Below the pieces are notes generated by a model. It was not told the DNA's origin. It saw only the letters and a list, made by a program, of their open reading frames with translations, and did no database searches. This document shows, one piece after another, positions 45,030 through 58,794 of a stretch of DNA of 64,000 bases (its first letter is position 1; the number at the start of each line of letters is the position of its first letter). The stretch lies in contig NW_008805075.1 in NCBI RefSeq assembly GCF_000004825.1, positions 745,788 to 809,787 of the forward strand, given 5' to 3'. The position numbers were made by a program, and so were the translations under genes. This stretch comes from Heterostelium album PN500. Lineage: Eukaryota > Evosea > Eumycetozoa > Acytosteliales > Acytosteliaceae.

Positions 45030-45255
45030 TTCTAAGTGTTTTTTCTGAGTTTGAGTAATCTTTTTACAAGTCTATCTTTGAATTTGACAAGAGTATCGAC
45101 ATAGGTATGTTGAATCTTATGTTCTCTACAATAGCTAATGATTTTCATAATGGTTTCGGTGTATAGATTTTCTCTCTCATGGTAAATACCCAATCAACAA
45201 TAACTTCGCGAAGATTATAGTTAAACACACCACCACTTGGTCAACTTGAAATTTT
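45030..45255 (-). pseudogene. gene fragment of unknown family
   Basis: On the minus strand, two adjoining frames encode protein-like sequence: FNYNLREVIVDWVFTMREKIY, cut here to its core LREVIVDWVFTMRE, and then ETIMKIISYCREHKIQHTY to VKRLLKLRKNT before a stop. No start codon or splice site joins them. It is probably the decayed 3' end of a gene. Family not recognised. Confidence 0.45.
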
Positions 45256-45392
45256 TTGATTTACTTTTTTAAAAGCTTTTAAGAAATAATAATAAGATCA
45301 AAGTCTGTCACCTTTGTCTATGACTCTATTTTAAGCTTGTTATGGCAATCTATTAATGATTATACATTATCTATTTAAGACATTAATATTTT

Positions 45393-46937
45393 CTATTGGA
45401 AATTTATTTGTTCGATTTCAATGAAACTATCGCTAGTTCCAGATTTTCTTGCCACTACACCTTGACCAGTAAAGTATCCACTTTCTTTCCAACTCTTCAT
45501 GTCTTCACTTGAGAAACCACTATATACATTTCCATCACTAAGTTTATATTCCCACTGATTATTACCGTTGCTATTACTTTCACCAATACCATTATTATTG
45601 TTTGTTGATTGTTGTTGTTGTTGTTGTTGTTGTGACACAGGTGTAGATTTACCAATATCTTTATTTAAAACTGCTTGAACCGATTCTCTTTTATCTGAAT
45701 AAATATCTATTAAAAAGTTTAGAATAATAGTTTGTTGTAAATAATTAGCTAGTGTATTTTAGATAATAGATAGAAATTAATAATAACATACTCATATATC
45801 CATTTGCCAATAAATAATTTGAAGCCTCTGTTAAATCAGAGAATTGTCGTGACTTCAATAATGCTTCATCTGTTTCCATTGAATCATTATTATTTTCTAT
45901 GTTTGTGTTTGAAGTTGATGTTGTTGATGTTGTTGATGTTGTTGATGTTGTTGATGTTGTTGATGTTGTTGTCGATCTATTTTGTTTCTTTTTTATTGTT
46001 GGTTTCTTTATTCCACCACCTAATCTTCTGAGAGCGGTCAGTACAGTCTCACCGGGTTGCAATATCTTCAGTGTGGTAGTGAGTGCATGTCTACGAGTAT
46101 CACGCTCCTCGATAGTCAGTCCACGACGTTTCTTCAGTGCCAACTCACGATCCTCTTTCACCCATTGATCTTCATCGTCGTCGTCACGCTCCCTCTCCGC
46201 TGCCTCAAGCTTGGCCATCTCCTTCCTGCTAACCTTTGGCAGTCGCTTCAACATCACCTCGTCGTACTCCTTGAGCCAAGGATCGTCTTCCTCGTCGTCG
46301 ACATCCTCCCTCTCGTAGGTTCCATCGGCCTTGAATCTTCCCTCGGATTTCTCTTCCGCCAAATTGAAAGGCACGACATCGATGTCATCTTCAGAGTCAT
46401 CGTCATCTTCGTATCGCTGCTGCTTCTTCTTCTCCATCTTATTGCCATCCAAATGATGTTTCTCAGTGTCCATCCTATCTTTTAGCAATTGTTTTTGTTC
46501 TTGTCTGTCACGTCTATAGTTGTTATTATTATTATTATCGTCATCGTCTTCGTCATCTTCTTGTTCTTCCTCACCTTCAACCGAGCGAATTACACCATCA
46601 TCGTCTACCTCTTCTTTAAGACGTGTTTGTCTCTCAGAAGCAACAAACAACTTTTCTCTTTTCTTTGTTTGTGCATCTCTTTCCTTTTGTTTTTCATCTG
46701 CTCTTCTTATTTGTTCTAATATTTCATCATCATTATATAACTTTACATCATTACTACTACTATTATTACTATTTTTATTATTGTTTGACTCTATGATTCT
46801 TACATCAGGATCATTTCTAAATCTAACTTTTTTTCTGTATTTCCATTTTCATTACCACCACTACTACTACTACTACCATTTCCAAAATCATTTTCATGTT
46901 TTCTCTTATGACTGTTATTATTATTATTATTATCCAT
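45393..46937 (-). CDS. CD2BP2/Lin1-like U5 snRNP protein with GYF domain (about 486 aa; one frame break)
   Basis: Exons 46937..45792 and 45706..45393. The N-terminus has the family's basic opening (KKVRFRNDPDVRI), acidic blocks follow, then a conserved middle (FNLAEEKSEGRFKADGTYER, shown only in part: EEKSEGRFKADG, DPWLKEYDEVML, LKILQPGETVLTALRRLGG). A C-terminal GYF domain ends the protein (WEYKLSDGNVYSGFSS, MKSWKESGYFTG). CD2BP2 links the U5/tri-snRNP through this domain. The usual G-P-F is S-G-F here, so proline-ligand binding may be weaker. One base is missing in a T7 run at 46828..46834; the exons total 1,460 nt, one less than 487 codons. Confidence 0.82.
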
Positions 46938-47421
46938 TTTAAAATGACTTAAATATATAAATATTTATTAATAATTAAAAAAAAATCTTTGAACCTCAGT
47001 CAAATTGATTAAAAATACCCCATTCATTAATAAAATTTCCAAAATCAACAATATTTTCTTTATTTTACTTATATCATGAAACTTTAACAATTTCTCAACA
47101 ATCTATTCTTTCTACACTCCATAAGAAAGGATGTAAAACAAAGTAATAATAATTCAGAATTATTATTATTATTTTATTTGAGATAGATTCAAAAAAATTC
47201 TTTGATCAACTTCGAAATATATTTTAAAAATAAAATAAAATAAAATAAAAATGAAAATTAAAAAAAAAACAAATTTTGCAAAAAAACGACAAGACTCTTT
47301 CGTCTTTATAAATTTAATCAAAAATAAAAAAACAATAATTTATTTATATTTATTTATTTTATTTTAATTGTTTTATTTATTTATTTAACTTTAATAGATA
47401 TATATTACAGATCTATAGATA
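46938..47421. promoter_or_regulatory. divergent promoter, CD2BP2 / Sas10
   Basis: 484 bp between divergent start codons, very AT-rich, with a repeated aaaat block at 47231..47255. No specific element recognised. Confidence 0.45.
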
Positions 47422-49799
47422 ATGGCACCTCCACCAAAAGGAAATAAAAAAACAACCACTTTGACTTCTTCGCGAGTTGTCAACAACAGCAAACAACAAA
47501 CAAATAAAAAAGAAAAGTCTATTTCAGAATTATACGGTAAAAGTGATATAGATGAATGTAAGTATTATTAAAACAAAATAAATAATATATATATATAGAT
47601 ATTTAGTTAATGTTTTATATTAATTTATTATTATTATTATTGTTGTTGTTATTTAGTTATTGATAAAAAGAGTCAAATTAATATAACAAAGAACAAACAA
47701 GGTGGTCAAAATTCAAATATTACAAAGAAGAAGGAGATCTTACCTGTTGATGTATCCGATGAAGAAGTAGAGGATTTCGATGATGATGATGACGAAGATG
47801 TAGATGGTTTATATGAAGATGACGATGAAGAGTTATTGGATGGTGGTGATGACGATGATTTATATGAAGACGACGAAGATGAAGATGATCTCGGTTTAAA
47901 GAAAGCAAAGAATAAGAAGGATTTGGCATCGTTGGACAATCGTGTTGCATGGGGAAAGGAGCGTGATGATTTCTATGGTAATCGTGTCGACGAGGATGAA
48001 GTCGGTTCCGAAGACGAAGAGGAGGAGGAACGTGAAGCACTCGCACTCCAAGAACAAAGAAAGAAACTGATGAAAGAGGAAGACTATCAATTCGAAGATA
48101 CATTCAACAACGTCATCTCCAAGAAACTTTCTGTAGACACCAAGAGATCGATTGACCCAGAAGAAAAGATCTTGGATTCAATGAACAAAGATTTATCATC
48201 GATCGACTATGGTAATAAGTAAGTGTTAACAATTAATCATTAAAACAATCGATATACTAATATATTAACTATAATTATATAAATATAGTCAAGATATTGA
48301 ATTATTACAAAAGAATCTATCAAATTTCACAAAGAAAGAAAAGTTACAATATTTAATGCAAGAGTCACCAATCTTGTTGCAATTACTCGATGACTTTAAA
48401 TCAAAGATTGAAGAGATTAAATATACACTCATTCCAATACTAGAGAAAGTAAAGACCGAACAATTACCAACATCCAAAGGAATAAGCTTTTTAGAGACAA
48501 AATATCGTATGTAAAACAACAACAACAACAACAATAATTAATGTTAGTCAAAATTATAGAATACTTTATTAATTTATATCTATTATAGATTTACTATTAA
48601 GTTATTGTTTAAATATTACATATTTCTTGATGTTGAAAGCATCGGGATCATCTATTAAAGATCATCCAGTGATTGACCAACTGGTAAAGATACGTACGAT
48701 CTTGGAGAAGATCAAACCTCTGGACAACAAGTTGCAATATCAAGTCGAGAAGCTATTGAAGGCTGCCACTCTCGGTGTCGTTCAACAATCGAAAGACGAT
48801 CCAATGCGTTTCAAACCGAATCTCAGTGAGTTGGCTGCTGGCGGTGACGATGACGACGACGACGCCGCTATGATGCGTGAAGCGAATTTGTATATGGTAC
48901 CACAGACCGCTTCGGAGCGTAGCGAGAAAGAAGCATCGGCAGACAAGAAACGTCAACAACGTGATCTCGCCAAGAAGAAGAAGGCTGCCAACTCGACCAT
49001 TGCCAAATTCATGGAAGATGAATACGGTGATGCACCAGAGGAACTCAACGACGACTACGACATGCTCGAGAAGGAAGACGATGAAGACAAAGAGGTCAAG
49101 GAGTACGAAGAGAACAACTTTACACGTATCACACAAACCAAGAAAGATAAAAAGAAAGAAAAACAAAGAAAGTTATCCGATGGTCTTAGTGTAAGTGTTA
49201 CTTATTAACAAATCAATAACTAATCTAGATTATATAATAGATACTAACATATTTGATAATTAATATCTATATAGGATTTATCTGATTTCAATGATTTAAG
49301 TGGTATTTTGGGTGAAGAAGATGATAAAGAGGAACGTGAGAATAGAGAGTATTTGAAGAAGAAGAGAATGGAAGCTGCTTTACAAGCTGCCAGTAGTAGT
49401 AAGAGATCTAGATCGGCCGATGAAGACATTCCACTGCAAGAGAGAAAGAAGAATAAGTTGGCTCGTAACAAACCGGTTGAGGATGACGATGAGGTGATAG
49501 AGTCCGACGGTGAAGAGGAGTACGATGGTATTCCAAGAGCAGCAGGCGATTACTTTACACATGACGACGTCGCAGGTGACAAGAGAAAGATTACCAAGCA
49601 AATCGAAGTCAATCGTGGTCTCACCCGTTATCGTAGCAGAGAGCAACGTACTCCACATCTTAAGAATCGTAAGAAGTTCGACGAAGCCACAAAGAAGCGT
49701 AACAACTCAGTGTCCAAGGCAACCAGACAATCTGGAAGTTTCAAAGGTGTTAGCTCTGGTGTACCAAGATCCGTTAAGAGTACAACATATCTTCATTAA
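47422..49799 (+). CDS. Sas10/Utp3, U3 snoRNP (SSU processome) protein (680 aa)
   Basis: Five exons: 47422..47557, 47657..48218, 48289..48506, 48589..49190 and 49275..49799; the sum is exactly 681 codons including stop. An acidic N-terminal part is followed by the Sas10/Utp3/C1D domain (SPILLQLLDDFKSKIEEIK, LLLSYCLNITYFLMLKASG, HPVIDQLVKIR). The C-terminal Sas10 domain is plain: KRKITKQIEVNRGLTRYR, cut here to QIEVNRGLTRYR, and the TPHLKNRKKFDEATKKR type ending. The protein acts in the nucleolus in early processing of 18S rRNA. Strongly charged linkers are typical. No anomalies. Confidence 0.92.
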
Positions 49800-50018
49800 A
49801 TTATATAATAATAATAATAATAATAATAATATTAATAACATATATTATAACTTTTTTAAAAATAAAATAATATATAACTTTTAAAAAGTTAAGAACAATT
49901 GTTTTGTTTTGTTTTGTTTATTTATTTTAAACAAGTACATGTAGTAGTTTAATTTAACTTACTAACTATTGAAATGAATCAATGATAGTCTGTCTTATTA
50001 ATTAATTGATTATTATTT

Positions 50019-51594
50019 TTAAATACCAAAAACATATTCAGATATCTTTGATATCAATGATGGTTTGGTTGCATTGGATTGTGAGTTGTTATTGTAATCT
50101 GATGGGTCGTAGTTTCTTCTATATGGTGTATATGTTTCTATTTCTTTAAATGGTAGTTGTGTATTTTGTTGTTGTTGTTGATCTTCTGTTTTCTATTTGT
50201 ATTATAATAATATTAGTTAAATGTAAATAACATAACATGTGATAGTTATAAAGTTATAAAGTTTATAAACTTACAATTGCTTCTTTATAAGGTGTTATAC
50301 CAATCATACAATTTCCAATGATCATACCATTCTTTGCTAGTAGATCTTGTGCAATTGCTTCACTTTCAAGTTTAATGTATAACCAGTTGGAGTTACTGGA
50401 TGGTGGATATTTAATTTCAACTATGTGTGCACTCGATTCTATTTCGTCTAGTACTACATCGCTTGCTGTCTGTGGGAATCCAAAGATAGTGACCCAACGT
50501 CTATCATACTTGTCGGCGTACAACGGTAGATTCTCTGTTGCCGCTGTATAATAGAGTGAGGTAGACGGCAGCATCGAATTATTGGCATTCATCATATTGG
50601 TCGATTGCAATGCCGACATTGTCATAAGTTGATTATTGCTTGCAGATGCAGGTGAAATACTATTGTTTCCAAGTGTAGAGATTGATAGCTGTTGTTGTTG
50701 TTGTTGCTGATGTTGTTGAAGAAGTTGTTGTTGTTGTTGCTGCTGTTGCGATAGCTGCGAAGATTGTGAACCAAACAACTGTTGTTGTTGTTGTAGCTGT
50801 TGTTGTTGTTGAAGTTGTAGATGTAATTGAAGTTGTTGATTCTGACTCTGTTGTTGTTGTTGTTGTTGTACTGCTGGTGAGACTGGTGTCTCAAAGAATG
50901 AAAGTGGTGGAATTTGGTTGGCTACATTACTGTTGTTGCTGACACCACCGATGTTGCTAACTGCTGTAGAGGCAGGCGATGGATCGTCGTAGATAGATGT
51001 TCTCGGTATATAGTCTTTGTCGATCATCATTGTCATCATGGAGGATTGCGATTGATTCGGTTGGTGATGTGATCTCATTGTGGTGGTCATTGGCGATGAC
51101 ATCATAGATGAACTATTGATATTGTCACCCCCGAATCGCGACTTTAGCGAATAGGAATATGGTGTTGTTGGTGACAGTTGTTGATGACCGTGATGGTGGA
51201 GCGAGCTATAGTGATGACCGTGATGATGATGTTGTGGCGATGTTGTAACAAGCGAATTGGAGTCACCTGGTGAAGTTTTTCGCTTGTCGGTGCTGCTTGA
51301 CAAGAGGTCGGATCGCTCCTGACTGAAGATCCGACTCGGTACGTAATGTTTGTCTTGCGATGGTTGTTGTTGTTGTTGTGATTGTTGTTGTTGTTGTAGT
51401 GTCTGATATTGTTGTTGTGAAATTGAGAACGATGGATTGCTGCTATTGTTTGTATTGGTTGTACCAGTACCTATGCTAGAAATCGAATTACCACCGGCAC
51501 TACTCGATTGTCCTCCCAAGGAAGACAACGAACCTCCACCGCCGCTTAAACTTTGCCCAAAACTACTATCATAATTGGTTGAATAATTTTCCAA
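50019..51594 (-). CDS. Nup35/Nup53-type nucleoporin (497 aa)
   Basis: Exons 51594..50275 and 50192..50019; 498 codons including stop. The first 340 residues are low complexity (G/S, H and long Q runs). The MPPN/RRM fold of Nup35 follows (DRRWVTIFGFPQTASDVVL, HIVEIKYPPSSNSNWLYIK, LAKNGMIIGNCMIGI). The short second exon ends SLISKISEYVFGI, the amphipathic helix by which Nup53/Nup35 binds the nuclear membrane. The protein connects Nup93-complex parts and the pore membrane. FG repeats are nearly absent. Converges on Sas10 with about 220 bp between stops. Confidence 0.88.
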
Positions 51595-53073
51595 ACAAAG
51601 ACATCTCTTCCCTTCTCTTTTTCTTTGTTAATTTTCGTTTTCAACTAAATTTAAAACTAATCAAAATCACACAACAAATTCATAAATAAAATTTTTTGAT
51701 AAATTTTTTTTTGCAAAATAGATACGTTAAATTTTTTTGAATTCCAAAAGTGATCATCAAAAATATTTGCGCTTTAAAAGTGTTTTTTTTTTTAAACAAT
51801 CATTATTCTTACTACACTTCAAAAATCATATAAACAAGCAAGATATAATAGATAACTAAAAATATTCAATTAATAGTATGTATATATAGTTTATTATTCA
51901 ATGAATTGAATAGCTGTTATTTATCTTTTGAATTATCAAAATATTTATTTTTTTACTTAAATATTCTTATGTTTATTTTTTTTTTTTTTAGATATTTATT
52001 TTTAGAGGTTGTAGTTGTTCATGACGGTTTGCATCAATTCTAATATAAACATGATATCTACTCATCCACCCATTGTTTTTAATATCGGGGTATTGATCGA
52101 GATATGGGAAACCACTTTTTTGATTTAAGTGGTGATGGTAGCATCCCTTATTTTTATTTTTTTGTGTGCACCTTTTTTTTTTTTTTCAAGATTCTTTTTT
52201 TGTTGTTTTGATACCATGTTTGTTTTGTTTATTTATAAATTAAATAAATCAGTCGGAAATAAACAACACCCATTGGGGATGGTTCCCAAACCATTGTGTG
52301 AGTGTGTGGTGGTCCCCTTCATCCGACAACAAACAACACCCACTAATCCATCATTCACAACCTATTTGCTTCATTGTGTGTCACACCTAATCGTGTTTAT
52401 CGCATCGAGACACTTTGAATGAGGATAAGAAGAAAGACTATAAACAATCAAATCTATAATGCATGACACACCGACACACACGCACCTCCATATTTCATCA
52501 ATCAATTCAACAATTCAATTGCCTATTCAAATCGACATAACACTATAAGATTTATTCAACACTATTTCCGAATCGGTAATCATGATCTCTCTTTCCTCCA
52601 TTGAAAAGCAAAATGTCTCCAACAATTTAATTAAATTAAAAAAAAAATACAAATCTAGGGGATGTTCAATGTTTCCCCATTTTGTTGAATCATTGCATTT
52701 CTATTCCTTTCAAATTCCTCCAAAGCTTTAGATTCTCTTTGATTATTTTTTAAACCAATTAATGGGCAAACACCTTTTCAATAAAGGGTTTTTTTTATTT
52801 TTTTTTTTCTTTTGATGGACCATGGTATTATTTGTGAAAATATATGTCAAGGATTAATTTTTATCGGAGCAACTACAATTTAAATTAAGATATTTTTTTA
52901 AATATTGGTAACAACCAACAACTGTTTTGTTTTTTTTCTTTTAAATAATTTAATTACGTAATAATTGATTGAGTGATTTCAATTCCCCATATTATAATAT
53001 CATACAACTTGAAACCAAAATTCATTTATTATTTTTTTTGCCTCTAATTTGCAAATTTAAATAAATAAATAAA
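51595..53073. promoter_or_regulatory. 1.5-kb upstream region of the Sib gene, with GT/CA-rich patches
   Basis: No gene seen. 52255..52490 is richer in G/C than the rest and has GT-rich (gtgtgagtgtgtggtgg) and CA-rich (cacaccgacacacacgcacc) patches plus two copies of aacaacaccca. G-box-like sites of this kind control developmentally regulated dictyostelid genes, so a regulatory role is plausible but not shown. Confidence 0.45.
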
Positions 53074-56000
53074 ATGTCAAATTATTTAAAGCATATACAG
53101 CTTTTATGTATTATATTTATATTTTTTAACTTTGTTAATTATTCCAATGGTTTGTTTTTTTTTTTTAATATTGTATATAAAAAATAATTATATTTAATAA
53201 TTAATTTATTATTTTATTTTAGGATCTCATTTTAGATATGGATCAATAACATGGTCAACATCACCAACAGATCCATTGTATTATCAATTTTCTATAAAAG
53301 TTGCATTCAGAGCATCTTTTTTCTACCCAACTCCCAGTGTTAATTCGACACTCAGCTATGGATATATCACCATTTATGAATCCTTTGATAAATTCGTATC
53401 ATGCGGAAGTAGTTGCTCTCTTAAATCAATATATACAAACTTTATTGTAAATAACGTCGAGAAGGCCACCGATTGGGTCACCGCAGAGATGATTTTATAT
53501 CAAACCTTCCCAAATAATGGAACTAGATATGTAAATTACTATGATAATGCACGTTTATCAAATTTAGCAAATAATGCAGATGGTAAGTAATTAATTATTA
53601 TTTTCTATATTTTTTTAATTGATTTCTAATATTATTATTTATTTTTATTTTTTAACCAGGTGATTGGAATGTTGGTACTGAAATTGCTTTATCAGCAAAC
53701 GGTGGATCTTCACCAGCATCCGGTTTGTTGCCAATTATGAATTCCTATGTTGGCATTCTCAAGCAATGGCAAGTTCCAGTTGCCGATCTGACACCACGTG
53801 CTCAATTCGCTTTTGAGTTGGCTTCCTATGATCTGATGAGGGGTGTTCAGCCAACCGGTATGTCAATTTCAACCAATGGACTGGTTTCTTTCAATGCCAC
53901 TCAAACCGGAATGTGGTCGGCACAGTTCAAGATTAGCAAGTATGTCGACAGTAATTTCATTTCATCGGTTGTAATCGATTTCCTAGTGAATTCTACTATG
54001 CCACCTGCCAATTTGCCAAAACCACCAGTTTTTATTGCACCCACACCCGATGAGAACAAGGTAGTTGCCATTAATGCCACCACAGCATCCACATTCACCA
54101 TCGTTGGAAAAGCATTCAAAACAACATCGTCAGTCACCATTTCAATTGGAAATGTTCCAGAGGGAATGGTAGTTGGACAACAAGTCGACAATCCAACCAA
54201 TGTCGGAACTATCATACTTAGTTGGACACCCACTTCCTCACAGGTTGGTGTTTTTGTAATTTCACTTGGTTTGGTAGATAGTGATGGCAATCAATTGGCA
54301 CAAGGTGTCTATTCCTTCTACATTGAAATTCGTATTCCAACCTGTGGAAATGGTGTCCCCGACACTGTGAATGGCGGATGTATTTGTAACACTGGATGGG
54401 CTGGTCCGAGCTGCACTGAATGTGACAATGGATACTATGGTCCCTATTGTAAGCCAAATCCTCCATGTGAACACGGAACTGTCAACAGTGGGATCAATGG
54501 TGACGGTGCTTGTATTTGTGATCAAGGTTGGATGGGTGAAACTTGCAATTCCAGTTTGTCACAGAGATGCGATCCAACCGCTCCAAGTTACATAGTAAAC
54601 CAGATCAATTCACCAAGTAAATTGGTACAGCCATCAATCGCCCAAATATACTTAAACAAAGACACCAATTCTCCTGTTAAAGTTGGATTGAATATATCAT
54701 CTTTGGCCACTGCCCCTACCGACATCTATTTCGTTGTCGATGTTTCCTCAGCTTCTTCCATCAATTCTAAATACCTGAAATTCCAAAGTGCCTATCGTGA
54801 TTTTGAAATCAACGCTGGATTTGAAAATATAAAGTATGGATTGGGATATTATTCCGATAGTGTCGGCCAGCCAAACACATTCCAATTGAAAGCACTGCTA
54901 AAACCATCGATTTGGGACGAAATCCAACTTTTGGAATTCAAAGTTGGTGCTCCACAAGCCAACTTCCAATACCAAGCTTTGAGTCAAGCCATTTCCAATG
55001 TTCAATGGTCTGCCACTGGATCCGTCAGAATCATGATATTGGTAACCGACAATGATATTACACCGACCGACTTTACTTTGATTCCAAAGCTCCAAGTTTT
55101 GTTGGCAAAACACAATATCCTCTTGGGTGTCTATTGTATGAGTACAGTTAATTCCTACTTTTGGTTAACACCAGACCTTGGTATGTCATCGGCTTGGTTA
55201 ACAACCGATTTATTCTGGTATTCTAAAATGTTGTCGAATATTATCAAGCCAATGAAGACCGTTCCACAAACTACCGTTTCAGGTGACATTATCTATATTT
55301 CCAATGGTCCAAATCGAATTACCAACGAATATTTTGAGACTACCTTCAGCTATGTCCAACCACAAAATCCAACTAGAGTACAAACTGCCACTCTCAACGT
55401 TGTTGGATTCGGTTCTCAATCTGTCCAGATTCACTATAACCATGCACCAGTCACCACATCGTCCAATTTAACATTGCTCGAGAATTCCAATGTTGTCTTC
55501 AACATCCCTGCTTCCGATGAAGACGGAAATATTCTACTCATTAAATTCAATACAATTCCAACCCAAGGAGTTTTATTTATGAATGGTTCGCAAGTATTCT
55601 CTGGTATTCTCTATCAACTACCATCCGTCCAATCCAACCTCTTCAATTATGTTCCAAATCATTTCTCATATGGTGTGGATCAATTAACCTACACCGTAGA
55701 CGATGGATGTGCATCCGTTGACGGATTGGTAAACTTTACCATTACATATGTAAATGTTGCTCCAGTTTGTAACTCCACTACAATTAAAACCGATCAATAC
55801 ACCGAATATCTCTTCCCAATTCAATCTGTCGATTTGAATTCTGACGTTGTTACCATTTCCTTCAAGGGTTTATCATTGCTTAGTACCATCGGTAGTATAT
55901 TTGCTCCGGGTAATATTCCAGTCGATGAAGGTCTTCAATATCCAAACAATACCTACTTCCAATTCGTTCCAATACAAAGCGCACCCAGCACCACTGTATC

Positions 56001-58794
56001 CATCCAAGTGTATGTTACCGATACCAAATTAACCTCCCAATGTTCAATCAATATCCAAATCGTTAGAAAAGCAGTCATTCCAACCATTAACATCAATACC
56101 AATCAAATTATGAGACCAGATTCAAGATTGTACATTCCATTCACTGTTTCGGATCCAGATCCAAATGAAGTCGTTGTTATTTCATTGTATTCCATCCAAT
56201 TGACTAAAGGAACATTCTATGATTCCAATAATGTTCCTATTACCGGAAATTCTTACACACTTGGCACATACACAATGACTTCACAATCAACAACTATTTC
56301 CTCTACCATTTCCTATCAATCGGCCAATGAAAACTATGCTGATACAAGTTTCACCATAGGAGTTGATGATAGCTCTGGACTATCAGCTTCCACTTCAGTT
56401 TCAATTTTAGTTAATGGAATTATTTCACCATATCCACCTGTTGCCCAACAAATTGCTCAGTTGACAGTCGCCCAGAACAGTGTTACCTCAGTGTTTGTTT
56501 TGAATGGTAGTCACCCACAACAACCAAGTTATGCCGGAGGTTTCAAAATTTCATTCCTTAGTTCTCCACAACATGGAACCATATTGAGAAGCAATGGAAA
56601 CACTATTCCATCGGTTTTACCAACACCATTTTCATTCACATACAAGCCAGTTTCCAACTACTTTGGAGAAGATCAATTTAGTTACTATGTTAAAGATGAT
56701 TCTGGTCTGCCATCCAGTCCAGTCACAGTGGCTATCAATGTTACCAAAGTTGACTATGCACCAGTGATCTCAATCAATCCATCTCAAATAGTAACAAGCA
56801 ACACTTGTCCAAGTTCACCACAATCCGTCAACATTTCATTGACTATCAACAACATCAATCCAATGACCAATTTAAGAGTTACTGTAATCCATCCACCAAC
56901 TATTGGAACTCTATTCTCTGATGGACAACCAATTACTACACCATCATTAATCGATCCAACCAAGCCACTCCAATATCATCCAAGTGTTAATGGCTATGAA
57001 AACTATGATGAAACCTATGAGATCCAGGCTTGTGATGTTCTCTGTTCAAGTATTGTTGGAAGAGTAAATTCCGAGAGTATTCCAACAAAACCAACTGGAG
57101 AGGGTAAATCGTTGGTAACCATTCAGAATCAACAAGTTTCTTTCACATTGGTTGGAAATGATTGCCAAGATTCCGCAAATGTTAAATATCAATTCTCTTC
57201 ACTTCCAAAGTTTGGTGTATTATTTGATGCAAGTGGATTAACAATCAATTCAACCGATCAAATATTTAAATCCAATTCATTCACCTACTCACCAAACAAA
57301 GATGAATCCGATCTCAATTCCATCGGTGGAAAAGGACCACTTGAATCATTCTCATATTTTGTCATCAACAAACACTCTATCGGTTCAATCACCTACCCAA
57401 TTGATATATCAGTCAATCCAATTCCAATGTTCATTGGTGAAAGAAATCTTACCACTCACGAGAATGTCAAGCTTACAATTCCAATTAAAGCAACTGCACC
57501 AGAGGGTGATAGATACGTAATGAATATCACAAGTTTCACTGGAAATGGACAACTCTATTATTTCAAAAACGGTAACTCTCAAATCAATATTTCCTCGACT
57601 GGATTGGTATTAGATGAACAAAGCTATGTACTTTACTATATGCCACCAAACAATACCTATGGAGTCAATGTCGATAGTTTCCAATTCGCAATCAAACAAA
57701 GATATTCATCTGAAATCTATACAATCTATATCGATGTAATCCATGTCTTTAGAGCACCACGTTTAGTTCCATTAACATACACATTCAACGGAACAGTTCT
57801 CCCAATAATTAATAACAATGTCGAATTACATGTAAATACATCGAGTATCATTACATTCAATGTTACTTCAGATGATCATCCATGGACAGAGCTAAAATCA
57901 ACATTTGGAAGTGGTTTGACAACTGGTGGTGTCGTTTGCCAATATGATTCAAGTGTAGAGAATGGATGTGGTTCAATTCTAACTTTTAATACTGAAATCA
58001 AACGCTCTGCCAATGATAATCTTTGGAGAGTTGTTTATATCCCAACCAAAGGTCGTTCCGGTTTGAAACTTTCACAATTCACTCTGATTGGTACCGATCC
58101 TTTGAATATGACACAATCTGAGAGATTATTCATGTCGGTCATCCGTATTAATATCCCACCGGTAGTCAATGTCAACCAACTTCAATACAATACAACAGTC
58201 AGCATCCCCATTTCACTTAGCAACATCACAGTTTTCGATCCAGACTCCGATAAGAACAACATCACATTCACCCTATCCCTACAAGAATCATCAACAAATC
58301 AACTCACCCAAAACGGTTCAATTGTAATGCCATTTGCCTCGCCATCTGCATGCAACATCTCTAGCAATCAAATTACCTGTCTCGACACCAACCCAGTGCT
58401 CAACATGTATTTAAATACACTATCACTAACACTCAACAATACTGGATCCTACCAATTGATTGTCTACGTCAACGATCTAGGTTACAACGCAATGAATAGA
58501 AGTCAATATATTCTAAGCGATAGCAAGACCATTGCTATCATAGTGTCACCCTCACAAAGCGGAGGTGGTAAGAAGAGTAACACCGTCATTCTCTCAGCAG
58601 CAATCGCAGCAGCAGCCGTAGCAGCAGCTTTGATCGCGCTTGGAGTATGGCGTATTTTGAAATCGAGAGCACCTCCAACCGATTCCTTCTTTGGAGAGTC
58701 TCCATTCAGCGAGGGTTCTGTTTCAACGAATCCATTATACAAAGAATCACCCAATTCTGGTTTTAACCCACTCTATGATAATAATCATGCTTAA
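53074..58794 (+). CDS. Sib-type integrin-beta-like adhesion receptor (1,856 aa)
   Basis: Exons 53074..53149, 53223..53582 and 53660..58794; 1,857 codons including stop. A signal peptide (HIQLLCIIFIFFNFVNYSNG) is followed by an unassigned N-terminal part. EGF-like cysteine units sit at about residues 370-430 (CGNGVPDTVNGGC, CICDQGWMGETC) and a vWA domain at about 495-680 (DIYFVVDVSSASS, MILVTDND). A long row of cadherin/tandem-type beta modules follows (DEDGNILLIKF, NYVPNHFSYGVDQLTY, DPDPNEVVVISL). One Ala/Gly-rich membrane helix (ILSAAIAAAAVAAALIALGV) leads to a short tail with two NPLY motifs (TNPLYKE, FNPLYDN). Sib proteins mediate substrate adhesion and phagocytosis and bind talin through these motifs. 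Which Sib (A-E) it corresponds to is not decided. Confidence 0.9.
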
